Part shown: piece by piece, positions 1 through 5,301 of the stretch
Layout: every line of letters starts with the position of its first letter
Position numbering within the stretch: position 1 is the stretch's first letter
NCBI GenBank assembly: GCA_031267995.1
Contig: JAIRXZ010000038.1
Coordinates: 1-7,491, forward strand
Source: Odoribacteraceae bacterium
GTDB taxonomy: Bacteria > Bacteroidota > Bacteroidia > Bacteroidales > Marinifilaceae
DNA: 7,491 bases
Direction: 5' to 3'
Program-made: the position numbers and the translations under genes
The notes under the pieces: generated by a model
The model's input: the letters and a program-made list of their open reading frames with translations, nothing else
The model's database searches: none
Told to the model about the DNA's origin: nothing

Positions 1-66
1 GATGACGTTCGGCAGTCCTTGCGCGAAGTAGAGGGAGGGGATCCATGTCCAGGGTTTCATCGACAT
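1..66 (-). CDS. ampG: AmpG-like MFS permease, first 22 codons only (cut by window edge)
   Basis: The ATG is at 66-64 and the frame is open to base 1, giving 22 residues: a short MSMKPW lead, WIPSLYFAQGLP, then the start of a hydrophobic helix. The second copy at 289-381 shows nine more residues, VVTLSIVMF, completing a first membrane helix. Pro-Trp-x-Trp-(I/V)-Pro-x-Leu-Tyr-Phe-Ala-x-Gly-(L/I)-Pro followed by a helix is how Bacteroidota AmpG proteins of the major facilitator superfamily begin. AmpG imports anhydro-muropeptides through the inner membrane for cell-wall recycling. The gene starts 6 bases after the TAA of a SpoIID tail copy (73-75). It follows a peptidoglycan-cleaving protein, which fits the assignment. 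Only about 30 residues are available in total, so the family call rests on the N-terminal signature and context. Whether this copy continues as an intact permease cannot be seen. Confidence 0.62.
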   Translation of the reverse strand, partial: MSMKPWTWIPSLYFAQGLPNVI

Positions 67-206
67 ATTCCCTTAGATAAAGGTTTCCAGGAGGGCGCCG
101 GGGAAGTAACGGGCGAGGATTTGGCGGTAGTTGTAGCCCCGTTCGCTCATGACGGCGGCGCCTACCTGGCAAAGGCCGACGCCGTGTCCCCAGCCGGCGC
201 CGCGGA
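1..206. repeat. Direct repeat, left copy (partner 316-521)
   Basis: Bases 1-206 match 316-521 at a constant offset of 315, without gaps. I count six mismatches: 67/382, 69/384, 72/387, 139/454, 142/457 and 193/508. The unit holds, on the minus strand, the end of the SpoIID gene, a 6-base spacer and the first 22 codons of the AmpG-like gene. The left limit is unknown because the repeat runs into the window edge. On the right the copies part after base 206/521: this copy returns to SpoIID-tail sequence, while the partner continues into the body of the SpoIID gene. The three mismatches in coding sequence are all silent; the other three are in the 6-base spacer. Confidence 0.95.
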
Positions 207-381
207 AGTAACGCGCGAGGATTTGCCGGTAGTCGTATCCCCTTTCGCTCATGACGGCGGCGCACACCTGGCAAAGGCCGACGCCGTTGAACATGACGAT
301 GGAGAGGGTGACGACGATGACGTTCGGCAGTCCTTGCGCGAAGTAGAGGGAGGGGATCCATGTCCAGGGTTTCATCGACAT
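73..381 (-). pseudogene. Chimeric 102-codon frame: AmpG start fused to two SpoIID C-terminal fragments
   Basis: Reading from the ATG at 381, residues 1-31 are the AmpG-like N-terminus and first helix. Residues 32-59 are a diverged piece of the SpoIID tail (NGVGLCQVCAAVMSERGYDY, then RQILARYF). Residues 60-102 are a second copy of the tail (RGAGWGHGVG through PGALLETFI) ending at the same TAA (75-73) as the full SpoIID gene. All junctions keep frame, so the frame could be translated from the ampG start site, and its helix could act as a signal anchor for the SpoIID pieces. There is no catalytic Glu and no complete domain, so a SpoIID or AmpG function is not expected. It is best read as a remnant of the tandem rearrangement here. 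If the assembly is wrong, it does not exist at all. Confidence 0.7.
97..287. repeat. Nested tandem repeat of the SpoIID tail, 102-base offset (97-185 and 199-287)
   Basis: Bases 97-185 match 199-287 at an offset of 102 bases (34 codons), with eight mismatches in 89 positions (101, 112, 124, 132, 136, 141, 162, 163 in the first copy). In minus-strand coding terms this repeats the VGLCQVGAAVMSERGYNY to ARYF segment. Two changes alter residues within the segment (Asn to Asp at 132/234, Gly to Cys at 162/264). One lies at the junction (Pro to Arg) and the other five are silent. At the junction, RYF of one copy runs straight into RGAG of the next. It sits where the two parental sequences, LRGA and FPGA codons, share GGCGCCG. 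The native 3' end at 388-521 is a third version of the same tail. Confidence 0.92.
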
Positions 382-521
382 GTGCCGTTAGATAAAGGTT
401 TCCAGGAGGGCGCCGGGGAAGTAACGGGCGAGGATTTGGCGGTAGTTGTAGCCTCGCTCGCTCATGACGGCGGCGCCTACCTGGCAAAGGCCGACGCCGT
501 GTCCCCAACCGGCGCCGCGGA
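316..521. repeat. Direct repeat, right copy (partner 1-206)
   Basis: This copy is joined on its right to the full SpoIID reading frame, so its SpoIID part is the native gene end (388-521). On the minus strand the AmpG-like start in this copy (381 down to about 289) is interrupted after 31 codons by a SpoIID-tail fragment. The permease beginning at 381 is therefore truncated, and only the copy starting at 66 could be intact. Repeat length, gapless alignment and 97% identity are read directly from the sequence. Confidence 0.95.
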
Positions 522-1722
522 GGGTGAAGCGGGTGGGGGGATGGCGGTCGACGTCGACGATGAAGGCGGAGCTGTAGAGGTGGGTGGGGGAGAGGGCGCG
601 GCGGATGAGTAGCTCCTTACCGATGACGAGGCGCCCCCGCGTGCCGGTGATGGCCAGGCGGGTGAGGCGACCGGAGACTCCTCGCGCGACCGGCTCCAGG
701 GCGAGGATGTCGCCCAACCCGGCGCCCAGTCGGCGTTCCACGAGGTCGGTGAGTTCGTCGGCCGCGTAGGTGACTTGCCAGCGGAAGAAGTCGGGCGTCT
801 CCCTGTCGTAGTCGTTGAGGACGTTGGCGAGGACGCGGCGGTCGCGGGTGTTGCAGGAGGCGGGCGGCGAGGAGAGGATCCAGGCGCGGGCGTTTGCTTC
901 CGTGGTGAGGTCGGGGGAGGGGGCGCCGTCGTCGTTGTCGTCGACCTTTATTAGATAGGGGTGGAAGCGCGGCTCCCAGGTGAGGTCGAAGCGCTCGGTG
1001 GCGCCGCCGCAGCATTTGGAGAACCGGGTGTCGCAGAGTTCACCATTATATAGGAGTACCTCGCCTCGCGTTTCGCGGACTGCCCGCGCGACCATCGGGC
1101 TGGTGGCGCGCGCCGTGCCCTGGTATCGCTGGCAATGGTCGTCGGCGCAGACGTCGAAGTGGTGATGATCCTCGCGATCGAACCAACGGGTGTACTCGCC
1201 GCCGCCTCGCGGGACGGGGGGAGGATTCTCGCGATGCTGCCGCGCGTGCTCCATCTGCGCAAGGAGCCAGCCGCGGGAGATGACGGCGTGCGCTTTCAGC
1301 AGTTCGATGGATGAGGTGGAGCGCATCTCGGAGGAGATGACGCTGGTGAGGTAGTCCTCCAGCGGGACGATGTTGACGGCGACGAGCCGGGCGCCATCGT
1401 CGAGGATCTCGAGGGCGCCGCGGAAGCGTTGTTCTTCCTCCCGCTCCCAGTGGAAGTCGATGCCGATGGTGACGCCGGCGAGGTCGAAGGTGGAGGCGGC
1501 GTCCACCGGCGCGAGGGAGAGGGGAGGGGAGAGGGGGGTGGTCGTCCCGTCGCGCGAGAGGAGGAGCGTCTGCCCCTGCCGGCGGGCGATGTACTCGCCG
1601 GGGGGGTAGGCGGTGATGGCATCGCGAAAGAGGCCGTTCAGCCGGAAGCGGATCTCTTGCCCGGAGAGGATGCCGACGCGCGGTTGGCTGTCGGGGTGAC
1701 GCGTGGGGTTTGTCGCGCGCAT
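388..1722 (-). CDS. SpoIID/LytB-domain protein, putative peptidoglycan lytic transglycosylase
   Basis: This 444-residue protein has the SpoIID/LytB fold signature. LEDYLTSVISSEM (121-133) supplies the putative catalytic Glu132, followed by the family's LLKAHAVISRGWLL helix (141-154). The C-terminal GAGWGHGVGLCQVGAA (403-418) and GYNYRQILARYFPG (424-437) match the conserved end of the family. SpoIID enzymes cut glycan strands lacking stem peptides. His186-188, Cys192, His196 and Cys197 form an H-C-HC cluster resembling the zinc site of clostridial SpoIID; more Cys follow at 230, 237 and 238. No signal peptide or membrane helix is visible in MRATNPTRHPDSQPRVG, so an extracytoplasmic site is unproven. 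The ATG at 1722 lies 3 bases after the upstream stop and no better upstream start exists, which supports this start and operon membership. Its 3' end is the source of the repeats at 1-287. The family call is firm; the substrate is inferred. Confidence 0.9.
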   Translation of the reverse strand: MRATNPTRHPDSQPRVGILSGQEIRFRLNGLFRDAITAYPPGEYIARRQGQTLLLSRDGTTTPLSPPLSLAPVDAASTFDLAGVTIGIDFHWEREEEQRFRGALEILDDGARLVAVNIVPLEDYLTSVISSEMRSTSSIELLKAHAVISRGWLLAQMEHARQHRENPPPVPRGGGEYTRWFDREDHHHFDVCADDHCQRYQGTARATSPMVARAVRETRGEVLLYNGELCDTRFSKCCGGATERFDLTWEPRFHPYLIKVDDNDDGAPSPDLTTEANARAWILSSPPASCNTRDRRVLANVLNDYDRETPDFFRWQVTYAADELTDLVERRLGAGLGDILALEPVARGVSGRLTRLAITGTRGRLVIGKELLIRRALSPTHLYSSAFIVDVDRHPPTRFTLRGAGWGHGVGLCQVGAAVMSERGYNYRQILARYFPGALLETFI

Positions 1723-1725
1723 CGG

Positions 1726-3966
1726 TCAGGGGCGCGGTTTATCCGGTTCGTCGTCGTGCACGCGTTGTTGTTCGTCCACCCTCACCCGCGCGGTGACTTG
1801 CGCGAAGAGCCGGGCGAGCAGCGGGGCGTCGTAACGACCGAAATCGATCAGCCGCGGGGCGACAATCACCCCTCCAATGTCGATGCATCCGGGACTGAAG
1901 AGCACCCGTTCGTCGCCAGCGGCGTGGTACTCCGCCGGCCGGTGTCGGGCACGCGGGGCGATGGCGATGACCCACCCCGCCGCCTCGCGCCACGCGATGA
2001 TGTTGTACATGAGGGTAGCGGCGCGCAGGCCGGCGAGGATGTTGCCCGCCCGCTCCACGGCGGTTTGCCGGTGGGCGTGTCGGGTGATGATGACGCGGCA
2101 GGCGTAGCCTTCAACCACCCCGTCGATGCCCGCGGCGATCTCCTCCAGGGGCAACACGCCGCGCGGGATCAGCTGCAGGTGGAGATGATCGGGCACCGAG
2201 GCGCCGCATCCCGCCCCGTTGAAGAGCACGGTGTAGGCGGGGAAGGCGTCGGCGAACACGAGGAGATCGTCCAGTCGCCCCTCGATCTCCTGCGGGAGAT
2301 GCTCGCTCGCGACCACGGTAAAGTGCCGGCGGAAGACGGGAAAAGGATTCACGAGAATATCGAACGACCGGTTGAACATCAGCCGCCGCTGCTCGCCGGG
2401 CATGTTGGCGGCGCACAGGGGGCAGGGGCGCGAGGCGGCGGCCGAGGGGTCGGCGGTGGTGGAGACGACGCGGGCGGGATTGTGCTGGACGCGCATGTCG
2501 TGCGTCTCGAAGTGGACGCTTTTGCACGCCGCCCGCTGGAGGCGTTGGTAATTTTCCCTTGCCAGCTCCCAGGCGTCGATTTGTCGCGTGAAGAATTTCT
2601 CGAGCTGCTCCCCGGATGGCGGGACGGCCTCCAGCTGCCGCTGTCGCGCGAGAAGCTCGGCGGAGCGCACCTTATCCTTGTAAAAGTTATTGGCGAGCAG
2701 TTGCGCGATGCCGGGATTGGCGTCCGAGTTTCCCTCCCACCTGCGGCAGAGGTATAACGGATCGAAGATGCGCCCGACCCGGTAGCGGCGGGAGATGGCG
2801 AGACCGGCGGCGTAATCCTCCCCGTAGCTGACGTTGGGGATCTTCAGCGCGCGGAGGAGGGGCGTGTAGAAAGCCCTCGGCGCCCCCAGCCCGTTCACGC
2901 GGAGGGCGTTGTTGGCGCCATTGTCCGCGCTCCACTCGCGATGGTCGACGACCCCCGGCGGCAGCTCCTGCAACTGAAAATCGACCACGCGATAGCTCCC
3001 GATGACAAAGGGGCAACGCTCCCGGTAGAAGGTCTCCACGATCATCGCCAGGGCATCCTCCCTCGCGTAGAGATCGTCGCTATCGAGCTGCACGGCAAAC
3101 CTGCCGCAGGCGGGGTGCATGACGGCGTGCATCCAGCAACCGCCGATGCCGAGGTCGCGCCGTTCGGGTCGGAGGAGGATCACGCGGGCGTCCCGCTCCT
3201 GGCACTCTCGGACGATCTCCGCGGTGCGGTCGGCGGAGTGATTGTCAACGACGATAACATTAAAGGGGAAAGCGGCCTGTTGGGACAACGCCGAGCGGAT
3301 GGCATCGGCGATGGTACCCTCCCGGTCGCGCACGGGGATGACGACGGAAGCCTCCGTGTCGAACGCCCCGGCAGCGGGGTCAACGGCCTCGAACGGGGGA
3401 TGGAGCAACGCCCCGACGCGTTCCAGGTGGAGCGTGCAGGCGAGTTCCATCTCCCGTTGTGTTTCGCGGTTGCGGGGATCGACGTAGTCGAAAGGCTTTT
3501 CGCCCTCGTCCCTTCCCTCCATCGTGTAGAGCGGCTCCGGCACGTGGAGGAGCGCGCCCTTGCACGACAGGCGCAGGCGGGCGTCGTAGAGGGCGGCGCG
3601 GCGGTAGTCGGTGGACATTTCGGCGAGGCACGCGCGGAAGGCATCGGCGCGGATGCACCGCACGGGGCCAAAGTCAAAATCGTCGCGCAGGCACCCCGGC
3701 AGGTACTCCTGCGTGGGTTGCACGTGGGTGACGCCGTCTCGCGTGACGCGATAGTCGGAGAAAAGCATCACGGCGCCCGTTTCGTCGGCGAGCCTGAGGA
3801 GTCGCTCCGCCGCGTATTCTCCCATGCGCGAGGCCACCCTGCCGATGTAAAGAAAGAAATAAGGCGTCCCTACCCCCTCCACCGACCGCCGCAGGGCGTC
3901 GCGAGAGAGGTAGGGCGAGGCGAGGCGGACAATATCCATCCCGCCGCTGTTGGATTCGTGGGTCAT
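1726..3966 (-). CDS. GT2 glycosyltransferase fused to a C-terminal DUF4922/HIT-like nucleotidyltransferase domain
   Basis: This is a 746-residue protein. Residues 10-200 resemble the second half of a GT-A fold (LFSDYRV at 69-75, SLRDDFDFG-like stretch 92-100, FDYVDPRN 159-166). Residues 207-420 are a complete GT2 domain: SVVIPVRDREGTI at 207-219, VIVVDNHSADRT at 237-248, the metal-binding DSD at 295-297, GEDYA at 382-386 and CRRWEGNSD at 407-415. Residues 424-490 are a charged helical linker. Residues 514-725 look like the DUF4922/Ap4A-phosphorylase/GDP-sugar phosphorylase branch of the HIT superfamily: CPLC at 515-518, NPFPVFRRHF at 540-549 and the HLHLQ motif at 594-598, whose middle His would be the nucleotidyl-accepting residue. 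The frame is open up to 4176, but that part lies inside the M64 gene. The ATG at 3966 overlaps the M64 stop as ATGA and starts the homologous sequence. No signal or membrane segment is seen, so it is probably cytoplasmic. Domain calls are good; substrate and product are unknown. Confidence 0.88.
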   Translation of the reverse strand: MTHESNSGGMDIVRLASPYLSRDALRRSVEGVGTPYFFLYIGRVASRMGEYAAERLLRLADETGAVMLFSDYRVTRDGVTHVQPTQEYLPGCLRDDFDFGPVRCIRADAFRACLAEMSTDYRRAALYDARLRLSCKGALLHVPEPLYTMEGRDEGEKPFDYVDPRNRETQREMELACTLHLERVGALLHPPFEAVDPAAGAFDTEASVVIPVRDREGTIADAIRSALSQQAAFPFNVIVVDNHSADRTAEIVRECQERDARVILLRPERRDLGIGGCWMHAVMHPACGRFAVQLDSDDLYAREDALAMIVETFYRERCPFVIGSYRVVDFQLQELPPGVVDHREWSADNGANNALRVNGLGAPRAFYTPLLRALKIPNVSYGEDYAAGLAISRRYRVGRIFDPLYLCRRWEGNSDANPGIAQLLANNFYKDKVRSAELLARQRQLEAVPPSGEQLEKFFTRQIDAWELARENYQRLQRAACKSVHFETHDMRVQHNPARVVSTTADPSAAASRPCPLCAANMPGEQRRLMFNRSFDILVNPFPVFRRHFTVVASEHLPQEIEGRLDDLLVFADAFPAYTVLFNGAGCGASVPDHLHLQLIPRGVLPLEEIAAGIDGVVEGYACRVIITRHAHRQTAVERAGNILAGLRAATLMYNIIAWREAAGWVIAIAPRARHRPAEYHAAGDERVLFSPGCIDIGGVIVAPRLIDFGRYDAPLLARLFAQVTARVRVDEQQRVHDDEPDKPRP
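3963..3966 (-). other. ATGA stop/start overlap between M64 peptidase and GT2-HIT gene
   Basis: The GT2-HIT start ATG (3966-3964) and the M64 stop TGA (3965-3963) share two bases. This arrangement usually means termination-reinitiation coupling of translation. It decides the start of the downstream gene, since the open frame alone extends 210 bases further upstream inside the M64 gene. Confidence 0.85.
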
Positions 3967-5246
3967 TCCGAATAGAGATGTATCTGTTGGATGATAGCCC
4001 GCGTGCACACGGGGCAAAATTTGTCGCCCTTCAGGGTGCGCATGAGGCAGTCCGGGTACGGGCGGTAGACCCCCTTGAAGGCGTACCCCGCTCCCTCGTA
4101 AACGCCCACGCGGTGGGGGAGGGAGGGGTCGACGGGGGTAGGCGCGGGGATATCCTTGTCGAGGAGATCCTTCCACTTTTTATCGAAGGCCACCAGGGTG
4201 GTGAGGTTGGCCTCCCACGGCTCCACGTCCGGCGGGTAGGTGTCGTTATAGGCGCCATCTTCCGCGTACTCGTCCCCGAGGCCGAGGAAAAGGTGGCAGA
4301 ACTCGTGCACGTGCACTTTGGTCGCGAGGATGTCGCCGGAGCTGCCGCTGCCGTAGTGGTGGTAGATGGCGCCGCCGCCGTACTTTGCCGTGTTGACGAT
4401 GACGTAGATGAAATCGTAAGGGACGTTGGCCGCCAGGTCGCACACCCCCTTGTAGTCATAGGTCATGAGATAGCGCTCCGTGCCCAGGGTATAGTAGGAG
4501 AAATCGAGAAGGGTGTTTTTCCAGATCCCTTCCCGCGGTATATCGGCGCCGGACTCTACCGACGGGGCAAGCACGGCGCGGATGTTGAACAGCCCCGCGT
4601 GCTCCTTGTAAGGAGAGAAAGAGAAGAAACCCGCGGTGAACGCCCGGCAATCGACAACAAATTTATCCATCTCCGCCGCCGTGTACCCCTCCGGGAGCAG
4701 GACGATGTCCACGCGCTGCGCCGGTTGACCGGAGAGGTGTATGTCCCGCGTGGGGTGCGCGGTGATTTTCTCTCGCTTGATAAAGGGATCGCCGGGCATC
4801 ACCACCTGGCGGCACTTTTCCTGGAATATCCCCTGCCTGTCCCGGACAAAAAGCTCGATCATCACCCCGTCGCGCGGGTAGGGCACGCGGACGACGCCGG
4901 GAGCGGCGCGCTTCTCCCCTTTGGCCTCCTCCGTTCCCCTCCACTCGCCGAAGAGGGTGCAGAAACCGCGGGAGTATATCAGCGTACCGGTGGCGAGATC
5001 GCGGACGGTGACGCGGTAATTGCCGTAAAAGGTAGAGTCGACGAGATGCCCGGTGGATCCGCCCCAGAAAGGCTCCTCCCGCGCCTCACTCACGTAGATG
5101 CTCTCCTCCAGGTAGTCCCCGACGTGCACGACATCCATCCGCAGGGCTTTATTCTCGAACCACGCATCAAAGGAGCGCTCCCCCGTTTGCGCGATCGCCG
5201 GCAGCGCCGCGGTGCACGCGACCAACAGATTGATGATTTTTCTCAT
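3963..5246 (-). CDS. Secreted M64-family zinc metallopeptidase (IgA peptidase M64 type)
   Basis: This 427-residue protein begins with a signal peptide (MRKIINLLVACTAALPAIAQ). Cleavage is likely after AIA at residue 19, so Gln20 would be the new N-terminus. No lipobox Cys follows, so it is exported to the periplasm or beyond. Residues about 25-170 form the M64 N-terminal beta domain, with VDIVLLPEGYTAAEM (179-193) opening the catalytic domain. HEFCHLFLGLGDEY (314-327) is the M64 zinc motif, with His314, Glu315 and His318 as ligand/base/ligand and Asp325 as the likely third ligand. The C-terminal Cys400, Cys411 and Cys414 (KFCPVC) are typical of Bacteroidota members. The M64 family is named for a clostridial IgA-cleaving enzyme, but most Bacteroidota members have no known substrate, so IgA cleavage should not be assumed. 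The stop codon overlaps the next start (ATGA). It is complete, with no missing active-site residues. Confidence 0.93.
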   Translation of the reverse strand: MRKIINLLVACTAALPAIAQTGERSFDAWFENKALRMDVVHVGDYLEESIYVSEAREEPFWGGSTGHLVDSTFYGNYRVTVRDLATGTLIYSRGFCTLFGEWRGTEEAKGEKRAAPGVVRVPYPRDGVMIELFVRDRQGIFQEKCRQVVMPGDPFIKREKITAHPTRDIHLSGQPAQRVDIVLLPEGYTAAEMDKFVVDCRAFTAGFFSFSPYKEHAGLFNIRAVLAPSVESGADIPREGIWKNTLLDFSYYTLGTERYLMTYDYKGVCDLAANVPYDFIYVIVNTAKYGGGAIYHHYGSGSSGDILATKVHVHEFCHLFLGLGDEYAEDGAYNDTYPPDVEPWEANLTTLVAFDKKWKDLLDKDIPAPTPVDPSLPHRVGVYEGAGYAFKGVYRPYPDCLMRTLKGDKFCPVCTRAIIQQIHLYSE

Positions 5247-5301
5247 GACGCCAGCGTGTTCATCTTAAATCCCGACACCGGAAAGCGTTCGCGGTTTTCA
5301 T
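5243..5301 (-). other. Relay of three ATGA overlaps with two minicistrons between fic-like gene and M64 gene
   Basis: The gap between the Fic-like stop and the M64 start is filled by two tiny frames. The Fic TGA (5300-5298) overlaps an ATG (5301-5299) that opens a 13-codon frame, MKTANAFRCRDLR, ending in TGA (5262-5260). That TGA overlaps an ATG (5263-5261) opening a 6-codon frame, MNTLAS, whose TGA (5245-5243) overlaps the M64 ATG (5246-5244). A ribosome could in principle pass from fic to the peptidase through three stop/start hand-offs. The structure is certain; its use is inference. I see no Bacteroidota -7/-33 promoter (TAnnTTTG with upstream TTG) in this gap. Confidence 0.5.

Noticed and set aside
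1..521. CRISPR array or short tandem repeat locus
   Set aside because: Only two or three long units exist, they are coding, and there are no short regular repeats with unique spacers.
19..612. A plus-strand open frame running through the repeats, giving an internally repeated protein
   Set aside because: The repetition comes from the DNA repeats, and the minus strand codes for recognisable SpoIID and AmpG sequence in the same place.
1429..2757. A long plus-strand open frame of 442 codons
   Set aside because: It lies opposite the SpoIID and GT2-HIT genes. Its translation is Gly/Glu/Val/Arg-rich with no recognisable domain, as expected for the antisense of GC-rich coding sequence, while the minus-strand frames have clear family motifs.
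2941..3975. A plus-strand open frame of 344 codons
   Set aside because: It is antisense to the GT2 domain and has no family motif of its own.
3967..4176. Upstream extension of the GT2-HIT gene to the ATG at 4176
   Set aside because: The extra 70 residues are Pro/Arg-rich with no homology, lie wholly inside the M64 gene, and the ATGA overlap at 3966 gives a better start.
2600..5300. A dif site at the GC-skew switch
   Set aside because: I looked for a 28-base AT-rich XerCD-type palindrome and found none; the region is almost fully coding.
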